NCBI RefSeq assembly: GCF_032268605.1
Contig: NZ_CP130318.1
Span: 4,221,913-4,285,912, forward strand
Length of the DNA stretch: 64,000 nt
Source of the DNA: Paenibacillus aurantius
GTDB taxonomy: Bacteria; Bacillota; Bacilli; Paenibacillales; NBRC-103111
Reading direction: 5' to 3'
Shown in pieces: positions 49,321-57,417 of the stretch. Every line of letters starts with the position of its first letter. The first letter of the stretch is position 1. The notes under the pieces were generated by a model. The model was not told the DNA's origin, searched no databases, and saw only the letters and a program-made list of their open reading frames with translations. Position numbers and translations under genes: made by a program.

Positions 49321-51687
49321 ATGAGACGAATATGGATGGTACCGGCTTTATCCGCCGCCCTGCTGCTGACGTCGAGTGCCTCCCCCGCCCCACCGGCAGC
49401 GGCCGGCCCGGGCAGCGAGTATACCCTGCTCCTGGAAGGAGCGGCTATGACGCTGGACGCCTCCCCTAAGCTGATGAACGGGACGATGATGGTTCCCCTG
49501 CGCAACCTGGCGGAAGCGGCTGGAGCCGAAGTGGAATGGAACCATAAGGAACAGAGCGTCACCGCTGTTAAAGGAGATACGTCGGTCAAGCTGACGATCG
49601 GCAGCACGTCGGCCGTCCGTAACGGCTCCCCTTGGACGCTGGGCGCCGCCCCTGTGCTGGAAGGCAGCCGGACCTTCGTTCCCCTGAGATTCTTCAGCGA
49701 AGCGTTCGGCTACATCGTCAAGTGGGACGGCATCCGCAAGCAGGTCACGATCGACAGCGATGCGGGACTTCTCCCGGTCGTCGGGAGCTATGACAACTTG
49801 AAGAAGCTGGTTAACGAGTCCATGACCGAAGGGCCTGTGCCTGCAGGGGCCGCAGAGAAAAGCATTTCCGCCGATTCGGCGGCAAGCGGTGCGACGGCTG
49901 CCCGCGCCCCTTCCTCCGCGGGCCCGGATTATTCGGGCACGAACGTTCAAGCAGAAGGGGTCGATGAAGCGGACATCGTCAAGACCGATGGAGACTACCT
50001 GTACCAGGTCAACGCCAACCGGGTGTTCATCGCCCGGGCTTCCGGGGAATTGAAGCTCTCTTCCACCATTGAACTGGGCGGGGAATTCCAGCCGCGGGAG
50101 CTTTATGTGGACGGAAACCGGCTTCTCGTCCTCGGGACCTCTTTTGCGGAACCGATGGACGTCCCTGCTCCTAACGCCAAAAAAATGATCATGCCGATAA
50201 GAAGCGGCACAACCAAAGTGCTTGTCTATGACACCGCTGACAAAACGAAGCCGGTTCTAAGCCGGGAAGTGGAGCTTGAAGGGAATTACCTCTCTTCCCG
50301 AAAGGTGGGCTCGTCGGTTTACTTGATCGCGAACCGTTTCCTGGACCTATACTCGATTCAACAGGAACAAGGAGAACAGCCCGCTCCCCTCTTCCATGAC
50401 AGTGCGGTTTCTTCGCAATGGGAATCCGTCGGCTATGACCGAATCCGCTATTTCCCCGACTCGGTTAAGAACAGCTACTTGATGGTGGCCGGCTTTGACC
50501 TCGACCGGCCGGATCAGAAGGCCGACGTCCAGTCCTATCTGGGCTCCGGACAGAATGTCTATGCTTCGACCGACCATCTGTATGTGGCGGTTTCCCCATA
50601 CGGCGGTCCTGTCCGAATCCTGCCCATGGTCAAGCGTCCGGCGGGTTCCACTCCCGCCAGCCCGTCCGCTGAGCAGCCTCCCGTTCCGGAGCAGACGACT
50701 TCGCTCTACAAGTTCCGTCTGGATCAGGGAAGTCTGAGGTTCGCAGGTACGGGCAAGGTGCCCGGCTCGGTGCTCAACCAATTCTCTATGGATGAACGGG
50801 ACGGCTACTTCCGGATAGCCACCACCAAGGGAGACATGTGGGCCCAAGGCGAACAGATCTCCAAGAACAACGTGTATGTGCTCGATGAATCCTTGACGGT
50901 GACAGGCAAGCTCGAAAGTCTAGCTCCAGGTGAACGAATCTACTCCGTCCGTTTCCTGGGGAACCGAGCCTATATGGTCACCTTCCGCAAGGTGGATCCG
51001 CTGTTCGCCATCGACCTGTCGGATCCCCAGTCACCGAAGGTGCTCGGCAGCCTCAAGATCCCCGGGTACAGCGATTACCTGCATCCGTACGATGAAACCC
51101 ATCTGATCGGGTTCGGCAAAGATACGATCGAGACCGCCGTGGAGAATCCCTTCCCGGGTCAGGAATCCACCCAAGCCTTTTACCAGGGGATGAAGCTTGC
51201 CATGTTCGACGTATCGGATGTGGCCCACCCCGTGGAGCTCTTCAAGGAAGCCATCGGAAACCGGGGAACCGATTCGGAGCTTCTGCACAACCATAAGGCC
51301 CTCCTCTTCTCCAAGGAGAAGAACCTGATGGCTTTCCCGGTTACCGTAGCCAAGATCAACCCGAAGCAGACGCCGAATCAGCCGGCAGGCTTCCCCGCCT
51401 ACGGAGAATTTGCCTACCAGGGAGCCTACGTTTACGGCATCGATCTGCAGAAAGGCTTTACGTTGAAAGGAAAGATCACGCACCTGACGGAAGAGGACAT
51501 CGCCAAAGCAGGACAAGGTGGAGGCGAGTGGAACAAGTATATCAACCGGATCCTCTATAGCGGAACCAATCTGTATACCTTCTCCCCTTCCGAAATCCGC
51601 TCGAACGACATGGGCAGCCTGCAGCCGAACGGAAGCCTGAAGCTTCCCGCCGCCGCTATGCCGGAAACGGGCATTCCGATCGACTGA
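49321..51687 (+). CDS. secreted protein: copper-amine-oxidase-N domain plus beta-propeller (PF09826 type)
   Basis: 788 residues, SD GAAGGTG. Signal peptide 1-28 (cleavage near AAAGP). Residues about 35-145 are a CuAO_N1-like module with two repeats ending in MVPLRNLAEAAGAEVEW and FVPLRFFSEAFGYIVKW, a frequent extracellular module in Paenibacillaceae. After a Ser/Ala-rich linker comes the propeller domain, opening with GTNVQAEGVDEADIVKTDG (the family mark) and running to the end with several RELYVDGNRLLV-like blades. Function unknown; the fold suggests protein binding or envelope sensing. Monocistronic. Confidence 0.88.
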   Translation: MRRIWMVPALSAALLLTSSASPAPPAAAGPGSEYTLLLEGAAMTLDASPKLMNGTMMVPLRNLAEAAGAEVEWNHKEQSVTAVKGDTSVKLTIGSTSAVRNGSPWTLGAAPVLEGSRTFVPLRFFSEAFGYIVKWDGIRKQVTIDSDAGLLPVVGSYDNLKKLVNESMTEGPVPAGAAEKSISADSAASGATAARAPSSAGPDYSGTNVQAEGVDEADIVKTDGDYLYQVNANRVFIARASGELKLSSTIELGGEFQPRELYVDGNRLLVLGTSFAEPMDVPAPNAKKMIMPIRSGTTKVLVYDTADKTKPVLSREVELEGNYLSSRKVGSSVYLIANRFLDLYSIQQEQGEQPAPLFHDSAVSSQWESVGYDRIRYFPDSVKNSYLMVAGFDLDRPDQKADVQSYLGSGQNVYASTDHLYVAVSPYGGPVRILPMVKRPAGSTPASPSAEQPPVPEQTTSLYKFRLDQGSLRFAGTGKVPGSVLNQFSMDERDGYFRIATTKGDMWAQGEQISKNNVYVLDESLTVTGKLESLAPGERIYSVRFLGNRAYMVTFRKVDPLFAIDLSDPQSPKVLGSLKIPGYSDYLHPYDETHLIGFGKDTIETAVENPFPGQESTQAFYQGMKLAMFDVSDVAHPVELFKEAIGNRGTDSELLHNHKALLFSKEKNLMAFPVTVAKINPKQTPNQPAGFPAYGEFAYQGAYVYGIDLQKGFTLKGKITHLTEEDIAKAGQGGGEWNKYINRILYSGTNLYTFSPSEIRSNDMGSLQPNGSLKLPAAAMPETGIPID

Positions 51688-51742
51688 AGACTTCATGACA
51701 GCAGCGAGAATCGCTGAGAGGAAAAGCCGTTTCGAAAAGTCA

Positions 51743-51779
51743 AAAAGCGAAGAACCTTTGCCGGTTCTCCGCTTTTTTT
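51743..51779 (+). terminator. intrinsic terminator
   Basis: AAAGCGAAGAACC / GGTTCTCCGCTTT stem with one mismatch and T7. Confidence 0.87.
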
Positions 51780-51857
51780 GTTTTCTTCGCGTTCTTGAAA
51801 CCCCTTACAGCGCATATCCATTACTCAATCGGTTATCCCGAATAAGGAGATGGGATT

Positions 51858-52016
51858 ATGCTGGCTTTTGTCCTGTTGACGCTGCTCTTTCTGTTGTTCC
51901 TCGGGGGCTTGTGCCTGCTGCTCTACCGAAGGATCAAACGGGACTCCTACGAGTACGACTCCCTGCATCTGTGGGAAACGAAGAAGGCGGACAAGAAAAA
52001 ATTCGAGCTCCGTTGA
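51858..52016 (+). CDS. 52-residue single-pass membrane protein
   Basis: ATG 51858 follows AAGGAG by eight bases; stop TGA at 52014-52016. Residues 2-22 are a continuous Leu/Phe-rich helix (LAFVLLTLLFLLFLGGLCLL), then YRRIKRD and a charged tail ending KKKFELR. The positive-inside rule places the tail in the cytoplasm. No family recognised. The good SD, the isolated position after a terminator, and the protein-like composition support a real small gene. Confidence 0.65.
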   Translation: MLAFVLLTLLFLLFLGGLCLLLYRRIKRDSYEYDSLHLWETKKADKKKFELR

Positions 52017-52029
52017 AGGCCGGACAGGC

Positions 52030-52572
52030 TCACTCTATGCTGTCGTTGGTGACCGCATAGATCCGATGGTCCTCCCATTGGCCGTGGATCCTTAGGTATT
52101 TCACCGCCAGCCCCTCCAGCCGGAAGCCGGCTTTCTCCACCACCCGGATCGAAGGCCGGTTCCAAGGCATGATGGCCGCCTGCACCCGGTGAAGACCGGC
52201 TTCCCCGAACGCAAAGGCGACCGCTTGGCGAACCGCCTCGGTCGCAAACCCTTTTCCGTTGTGCGCGGAATCGATGAAATAGCCTAGATTGGCGTTCTGC
52301 CAAGCCCCCCGCACGACGGACGAGAGGGCGACCCTCCCGATCAGCTCCCCGCCTTCCACAAGACAAACGGCGAAGGCGTACTCTTCGTCTTTTTCCCAAC
52401 CCGCCAGGCTGCGCTCCAGCTGCTCCCGCTGTCCCTCCAGCGTATAAAAGGAGGCCGGGCGAACGGGATCATACGGTGCCATAAACGTCCGGTTGCGCAA
52501 GCGGAGCTCCAGCTGGGCCGGAGCATCGGAAGGCTCGTATCTCCGGATGTAGACAGGGCTATTCGTATCCAA
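52030..52572 (-). CDS. GNAT N-acetyltransferase, RimJ/RimL type
   Basis: 180 residues from TTG 52572 (AAAGGAG eight bases upstream). The frame also reaches TTG 52593 overlapping the upstream stop. GNAT fold: IRRYEPSDAP start, LIGRVALSS strand, the acetyl-CoA loop NGKGFATEAVR (variant of Q/RxxGxG/A), then FGEAGLHRVQAAIMPWN and SIRVVEKAGFRLEG. Similar to ribosomal-protein alanine acetyltransferases (RimJ). Substrate not readable. Coupled to the DUF92 gene. Confidence 0.88.
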   Translation of the reverse strand: MDTNSPVYIRRYEPSDAPAQLELRLRNRTFMAPYDPVRPASFYTLEGQREQLERSLAGWEKDEEYAFAVCLVEGGELIGRVALSSVVRGAWQNANLGYFIDSAHNGKGFATEAVRQAVAFAFGEAGLHRVQAAIMPWNRPSIRVVEKAGFRLEGLAVKYLRIHGQWEDHRIYAVTNDSIE

Positions 52573-52589
52573 TAAAGGGACTCCTTTCC

Positions 52590-53429
52590 TCAAAGCAGAA
52601 GCCGGTAGATGACCGCTCCCGCCACCCCGCCCAAGAGCGAGCTGATGATATTCACCGCATCGTTATTCATCCACCGCCAGCCCCGTGCGAACACGGCGGG
52701 ACGGCCGCAGTGGGAGGTCTTCTCCACCGTTCGGCCGCAGACGGCGCACCGGTACATCCGCTGCCATTTCGCGCCAATCAGAGAATCGGAGAAGGCTCCG
52801 ACGAGCCCTCCCGCCAGGGCGGCGGCGAAGCAGAGAACGGCCGAAAGACCTGATGGCTGACCGGCCCAGGCGGGATCCGGGTAAAGGAGGAGCAGCAAGA
52901 AGGATGCTGCGCCGATAAAAAGGCTTCCGGCTGCCGCCGCCCCGCTGCCCAGCAAGGTGATTCCGCCCGAGGTGCCCGGCGCGACCACCCGGCCCGTCAG
53001 GATCGACCGGGGCGGCCGGCGGCTCAAGCCGCCGACCTCCGTCGCCCATGTATCGGCATTGACGGAAGCCATCACCCCGAGGAAGGCGGCCAGCCAAGCC
53101 GGATCCGGCCACACGGCCTGCGCCACGCATAGAAGAGCCGCCGGCAGCCCGTTCGCCGCCACCTGGCCGGCATCGCGCCGGCCGGATTTCTCGTATCCTT
53201 CCTCTGCCGTGCTTTTCGCCTTCTTCTTCCATCGGGACAGCAGCGTCGACGAGAGGAAAAAAGCCAGCAGCGCCCCGAACCAAACGGGGCTTCCCAAGGC
53301 ATAAAGCAGCGTCCCGACTACGATCGCCGCCGCCCAGCCTGAAGCCGACAAGGACCGTTTGGCATAGGCCAGCCCTCCGATCAACGTGCTTCCGGCAAGG
53401 CCGATCAGCCAATCTCCCGCTTCGTTCAA
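52590..53429 (-). CDS. DUF92 membrane protein (TMEM19/VTE6-like)
   Basis: 279 residues from TTG 53429, seven bases after AGGAGG; ATG 53435 is in frame but two bases from that SD. Six or seven membrane helices rich in Ala, Gly and Leu. Conserved marks are the FLGVMASVNADTWATEVG segment and APGTSGGITLLG, and the GAFSDSLIGA motif. A CxxC...HCGRP cytoplasmic loop lies near 225-245. Plant relatives (VTE6) act as phytyl-phosphate kinases, so an isoprenoid-phosphate role is possible. The GNAT gene overlaps its end. Confidence 0.85.
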   Translation of the reverse strand: MNEAGDWLIGLAGSTLIGGLAYAKRSLSASGWAAAIVVGTLLYALGSPVWFGALLAFFLSSTLLSRWKKKAKSTAEEGYEKSGRRDAGQVAANGLPAALLCVAQAVWPDPAWLAAFLGVMASVNADTWATEVGGLSRRPPRSILTGRVVAPGTSGGITLLGSGAAAAGSLFIGAASFLLLLLYPDPAWAGQPSGLSAVLCFAAALAGGLVGAFSDSLIGAKWQRMYRCAVCGRTVEKTSHCGRPAVFARGWRWMNNDAVNIISSLLGGVAGAVIYRLLL

Positions 53430-53487
53430 GATCATTCCTCCTGTTCTTCTCCTGGAACGGTCCGTAGAGCAGCATCCCCGTCCGGAC

Positions 53488-53519
53488 AAAAAAGCAGCGG
53501 TAGGCATGAGCCCCGCTGC
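53488..53519 (-). terminator. intrinsic terminator of the FAH gene
   Basis: Minus strand GCAGCGG / CCGCTGC stem, 12-base loop, followed by U6-7. Confidence 0.85.
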
Positions 53520-53550
53520 CGGGTTATTTCTTAGAAGCCTTCTGACGAAA

Positions 53551-54186
53551 CTAGGCCTGTTCCAGCCGAACAGTAAAGTTACCCGCAGCTTCCTCGGCCC
53601 AGTAAAGCTCGAAGCGGTCTCCGTCTGCCGCCGCTCCTACTCCTTCCGGGGTTCCGGTAAAGATAACATCTCCTTCTCCCAATCCGAAGTGGGCCGCCAC
53701 GAAATCCACAATGGTCTGAGGAGAAAAAATCATGTCGTTCAGATTGCCCCGCTGTACCTCCGTCCCGTTCCGGCGAAGGCTGAATTCGCTGCGGGCCGCT
53801 TCGGCAATCCCGGGAAACGGCCGGAAGGCGCCGACCGGCGCCGAATTCCGGAAGCCCTTGGCGGCCAGCCACGGATGGCCCTTCTTCTTCAACCCATCCT
53901 GCACGTCGCGCAGGGTAAAGTCAATGCCGATGGCTATGGAGTCGACCAGCTCGTCGACCGTCAGGCCCGGCTCGTAATCCCGTCCGATGCGGAGCACCAG
54001 CTCCGTTTCATAGTGAACTTGCCCCCGGTCCCCGGGTAGCGGGACGGATCCGCCGTCCGCCAGCACGACCGAATGCGTCGGTTTCATGAACAGCATCGGT
54101 TGATCCGGGACGGCATTGCCAAGCTCGGCCGCATGAAGACGGTAATTGCGGCCGACGCAGTATACATTGCGAATGGGGGTTGTCAT
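53551..54186 (-). CDS. fumarylacetoacetate hydrolase family protein
   Basis: 211 residues, SD AGGAGAG. FAH catalytic fold without the N-terminal SH3-like domain: CVGRNYRLHAAELG, FMKPTHSVV, HYETELVLRIG with metal-binding glutamates, GIDFTLRDVQ with Asp, WLAAKGF with Lys, and IFTGTPEGVG. The short class includes acylpyruvases, oxaloacetate decarboxylases and 2-hydroxyhepta-diene-dioate isomerases. The true substrate is unknown. Upstream start lies 41 bases from the end of the convergent-direction neighbour capA-like gene on the same strand, so it could follow it in an operon. Confidence 0.88.
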   Translation of the reverse strand: MTTPIRNVYCVGRNYRLHAAELGNAVPDQPMLFMKPTHSVVLADGGSVPLPGDRGQVHYETELVLRIGRDYEPGLTVDELVDSIAIGIDFTLRDVQDGLKKKGHPWLAAKGFRNSAPVGAFRPFPGIAEAARSEFSLRRNGTEVQRGNLNDMIFSPQTIVDFVAAHFGLGEGDVIFTGTPEGVGAAADGDRFELYWAEEAAGNFTVRLEQA

Positions 54187-54227
54187 GGTTGTTCTCTCCT
54201 ATTTCGGGAAATACCCTTATGATTTAA

Positions 54228-55574
54228 TCAAGGCTCTGCCGATATGCGCCCATCCGGAAGAATCCGGGAGCCGTACGAGACCTTCGACAAGCGGTCAAAC
54301 AGCTTGGCCGCGTCGGCAGGCTGCATAGGCACAGGCTTCGCCCACTGCGTGAAGATCGGCAGGGCCTTGAGGCTGCACTGCCGGTCCTTGGAGCAGCTCG
54401 CTTCGAGAATCATAGAATCCAGCGTTTCCTTCACCGTATTGGTGGTAAAGATAAAATTGCCGAGGCTGTAGGCAATCCACTTGCCTTTGTACTTTTCAAA
54501 CCCCTGCAGGACATGCGGATGGCCTCCGATGATCAAGTCGGCCCCCGCCTCAATATACCGATGGGCCAGGTCTCTCTGGTACGCCTCCGCCTGGCTTTGC
54601 CGTTCCACGCCCCAATGGGCGATCACCACGACCAGGTCGGCCTTCTCCCTCGCCTTGCGGATGGATTCTACCGGCACCGTGTAATTATAAGTATCCGCTA
54701 CTCCCGGATGGTTGGGGCCGGCCTTCCAGGAGTTATCCGGGACGACACGCGAGAAGCCGAGAAAGGCAATTCGCATGCCCTTCTTATCCAGAATGACCGG
54801 CTCGAACGCTTCCTGGCTGTTATGGCCCGCTCCCACATAAGGAATCCCGTTCTTTTTCAGGTTGTCGAACGTATCGAGCAGCGCATCCTGGCCGTAATCC
54901 AGGATGTGATTGTTGGCCAGGTTGACCAGATCAAAGCCGGCTTCCTTGAAAGGAGGCAGAGCGAGGGGCGACGACCGGTACGTATATTCCTTGGATTGGG
55001 GAGCCCCCCGGAGGCTTATCGGCGTTTCCAGGTTGGCGATCGCCAGATCCGCTCTCTCCAGATCGGCCTTCACCTCGGTGTACGGGTAATCATACCCGTG
55101 CTGCTTAAGCAGCGTCTCCACTGCGCTAGCCATGATCACATCCCCGACAAACGACAGCTTGACGCTGTGGGGATCGTTGGCGGGATCCGGCCCCGCTGTT
55201 TCGGCGCCGCCGGCAGCGGGCGCCGCCGGCGGCTTGACGCTCGGAGCAGGAATCGGCGTGGAGGTCGCCGCCGCGTTCTCAGCTCCCGAAGGCCGGAGAC
55301 TCGGACTCGGGGAAGGCGAAGCGGTAGCGGCTGGTGAGACCGCAGCCGAAGGGCTTGGCGCAGCCGGCGTTTCGGCGGATGAGGGAGCGGGTGTCGGCGA
55401 GGCGGTGCGTGCCGCCGCATCGGCCGACGTCCCCGCCTTCTCCGGCTGTCCCGGCAGCATGAGCATGATGCCGGCGCCGAGAAGCAGGGTACCGGCCAAG
55501 CCTCCTGCCAAAAGCCCGACGTTGCGGACCCTTTTCTGACGCTGGGGCTTGCTTTGTTTACGGGATGGAATCAT
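54228..55574 (-). CDS. CapA-family metallophosphoesterase-like membrane protein
   Basis: 448 residues, SD AAGGAG. Basic N-terminus, one membrane anchor (about 18-40), then a disordered Pro/Ala/Ser/Thr linker (about 45-130). The PGA_cap calcineurin-like domain has motifs FVGDVIMAS, ANLETPIS, LANNHILDYG, VIAHWGVE and IGGHPHVLQGFE. CapA/PgsA proteins take part in poly-gamma-glutamate capsule assembly with CapB and CapC. Those genes are absent here, so this is an orphan PGA_cap protein whose substrate is open. An extended -10 lies upstream. Confidence 0.87.
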   Translation of the reverse strand: MIPSRKQSKPQRQKRVRNVGLLAGGLAGTLLLGAGIMLMLPGQPEKAGTSADAAARTASPTPAPSSAETPAAPSPSAAVSPAATASPSPSPSLRPSGAENAAATSTPIPAPSVKPPAAPAAGGAETAGPDPANDPHSVKLSFVGDVIMASAVETLLKQHGYDYPYTEVKADLERADLAIANLETPISLRGAPQSKEYTYRSSPLALPPFKEAGFDLVNLANNHILDYGQDALLDTFDNLKKNGIPYVGAGHNSQEAFEPVILDKKGMRIAFLGFSRVVPDNSWKAGPNHPGVADTYNYTVPVESIRKAREKADLVVVIAHWGVERQSQAEAYQRDLAHRYIEAGADLIIGGHPHVLQGFEKYKGKWIAYSLGNFIFTTNTVKETLDSMILEASCSKDRQCSLKALPIFTQWAKPVPMQPADAAKLFDRLSKVSYGSRILPDGRISAEP

Positions 55575-55605
55575 TTCATTCTCCTTTTCCTTAACCTACC
55601 AATCT

Positions 55606-55614
55606 ATTATAGCA
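55606..55614 (-). promoter_or_regulatory. extended -10 promoter of the CapA-like gene
   Basis: TG-C-TATAAT on the minus strand, about 35 bases before the ATG. Confidence 0.5.
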
Positions 55615-55722
55615 AAGATAGGCGCCAAGAGAACGGACTTTCCCCCGACGAATAAAAAACTTCCTCATCCGTATATATAAAGATATAGAAGCGATTATGC
55701 CTTACCCAAGGGAGGGATTCCC

Positions 55723-56172
55723 ATGTCAATGGCAGCGAGGGAGGCCGCCGGCTGTGTTGTGCTCCGGCAGCTGCAGGGTGGGCTGCAGGTGCTCCTCATC
55801 CGATTGAAGAACCGGGATGATCCAAGGCTGCCGAAAGGCGGAGTCGAGGACGGAGAAAGCTATGAGCAGTGTGCGGTAAGGGAAGTCGAAGAAGAAACCG
55901 GGTATCAGGTGCGCCTCCTTCCGTACGAGCCGGTGGTGGTCGAAGCAGTCAAGAACAAGCGCTTGCCCGTGCTGCACCTGACCATCCGTTTTTTTCTCGC
56001 CTCCGCCCTCGACGGCTCCCCCGACAAACGAAAGGACCGTGAGCTCGTTTCCCGGGTGGACTGGGTGCCCGTACAGGAAGCCGTCGGCAGCTTGCGGTTT
56101 CCGGAGGAAAAAGAGGCGCTGGAGGAATGCCTGAAGCTCTTTTCCGCGCAAGGCTTGGCGGCCGATCTTTAA
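55723..56172 (+). CDS. NUDIX hydrolase
   Basis: 149 residues, SD GGGAGGG. The complete Nudix box GGVEDGESYEQCAVREVEEETGY (23 residues, GX5EX7REVEEXGU) sits at about 44-66, with the metal-binding EVEEE. The rest is a beta-sandwich with DxVPVQEA and RFPEEKEALE at the C-terminus, like Ap4A or 8-oxo-type hydrolases in length. Substrate is not predictable. Monocistronic with its own terminator. Confidence 0.9.
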   Translation: MSMAAREAAGCVVLRQLQGGLQVLLIRLKNRDDPRLPKGGVEDGESYEQCAVREVEEETGYQVRLLPYEPVVVEAVKNKRLPVLHLTIRFFLASALDGSPDKRKDRELVSRVDWVPVQEAVGSLRFPEEKEALEECLKLFSAQGLAADL

Positions 56173-56200
56173 AGACCATCCCCCTGTTTCCACCCCAAAA

Positions 56201-56228
56201 ACCACCCGAGAACAATCGGGTGGTTTTA
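56201..56228 (+). terminator. intrinsic terminator
   Basis: ACCACCCGA / TCGGGTGGT stem, 6-base loop, TTTTA tail, between convergent genes. Confidence 0.85.
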
Positions 56229-56259
56229 TCACGTATAGGCTTTGCTTCAGGCAGAAGCT

Positions 56260-57105
56260 TTAATGTCTCATTCCGCCTTGGGTCGGGTTGGACGAGGAGA
56301 AGCTGTTCCCGCTGTTCATCCGGCTGCCCCCGCCCATCGGCTGGTTTCCAGCCTGCGAAGCTTGGGCCGGAGAATAGCCGCCCGAAATCGGCTGCTGGAA
56401 CGCGGAAGGAGCTCCCTGTCCCATTCCGCTGTTCATGCCGCGGTACGCGGCAGACGCTGCCTGCCCGCCAGCAGCCGGATAGGAACGCTGGTTCGAATTC
56501 TCATAGGACGGAGAGGAAGTCTGGGACATGGCCGGCTGGACATAGGGCGCCTCCGGAGCTTCCTGGACCGGCTGGAAGGTATGCAGGAACGTTTTGGCCG
56601 TATGCTCGCTCATCGTCGGCACCTGGTATTGTCCCTGCTCGTTCATCAGTTGGAACACCTCATAAGCCTGGATCGCACAGGCGTTAGCCGTATTCATCAA
56701 AAGCTGGCGAACATTCGGATCCGCGCATTCCAGCGAGGCCGTCATGGCATTTTTGGCCGAATTCTTGTGGCACAGCAGCACGGCGGAGGCAATGTCCGTG
56801 TCCTTCATTCCCCCTCCGGTCTGCGGGGAAAGCCGGGCCGGGTTGTGCAGGCCGTACTTGATCTGCTCCACCGTGTCCGATACCATGCCCACTCCCTGCA
56901 TCTGCGGCTGCGCATGGTTGTAATCATGCGTATAGGACACAATCTGGTCATAGAACTCGACAGCCGATTGCAGATGACGCTCGATCATTTGACGCAGCTG
57001 AGGATTCTGGGCCTGACGGGCATACCAGGCAAAATGATTGATCTGGTTAACTTTCTCATTGAGGATTTCATGGACTTCCATGGTTTCGTGGGCGCCAAAA
57101 GGCAT
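56260..57105 (-). CDS. CotF-like spore coat protein
   Basis: 281 residues from ATG 57105 with AAGGAG nine bases upstream; the longer frame lacks an SD. Residues 5-150 are a helical ferritin-like Coat F domain: HETMEVHEILNEKVNQINHF start, a helix pair, and KDTDIASAVLLCHKNSAKN followed by ECADPNVRQLLMNTANACA (in two parts for length). The C-terminal 120 residues are low complexity (Ser, Gly, Gln, Pro, Met, Tyr), typical of outer coat proteins. Its presence indicates an endospore former. A sigma-E/K promoter was not clear to me. Confidence 0.85.
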   Translation of the reverse strand: MPFGAHETMEVHEILNEKVNQINHFAWYARQAQNPQLRQMIERHLQSAVEFYDQIVSYTHDYNHAQPQMQGVGMVSDTVEQIKYGLHNPARLSPQTGGGMKDTDIASAVLLCHKNSAKNAMTASLECADPNVRQLLMNTANACAIQAYEVFQLMNEQGQYQVPTMSEHTAKTFLHTFQPVQEAPEAPYVQPAMSQTSSPSYENSNQRSYPAAGGQAASAAYRGMNSGMGQGAPSAFQQPISGGYSPAQASQAGNQPMGGGSRMNSGNSFSSSNPTQGGMRH

Positions 57106-57417
57106 GGACCAACACTCCTTTGGGATAGGATTCTCTTCCAAACGACACGAAGCTTACTATCCCCCGAGTCGATAACATTATGCAGGACTGGTCAACGGGA
57201 CCCAATTGCGTTACGATTTGGGTATACTAGTGCCTTATCCGGTAACTCTGTTGGTGAGAATACCTTCGTAGGCGCAGGATAATCAAAAGGGAAGCAGAAC
57301 AACACTCACGGATAAGGTACTAAGGAGGCTGGGACTGCCGCCTCGGCAAAATCGGAAAAAGCCGGGCGCGGCCGCCCGGCCTGCCCTTCACCGCCAAGCC
57401 GGATGGGAGAGACAGCA
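57106..57417. other. 312-base intergenic region upstream of CotF-like and MFS genes
   Basis: Divergent gap. It holds an SD-like AAGGAGG (about 57321-57327) not followed by any usable start codon, a GAGGC/GCCTC stem just after it, and a GC-only hairpin GCCGGGCG-CGGC-CGCCCGGC (57361-57380) 38 bases before the MFS start. A TATACT near 57220 could start the MFS transcript, giving a leader of about 190 nt. I could not assign a riboswitch or leader peptide. Confidence 0.45.

Noticed and set aside
57106-57200. SigK/SigE promoter for the CotF-like gene
   Set aside because: A CATAATGTTA string is off by one base from the SigK -10 pattern and has no fitting -35.
57321-57417. Leader peptide before the MFS gene
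   Set aside because: AAGGAGG is present but no ATG, GTG or TTG lies at a suitable distance.
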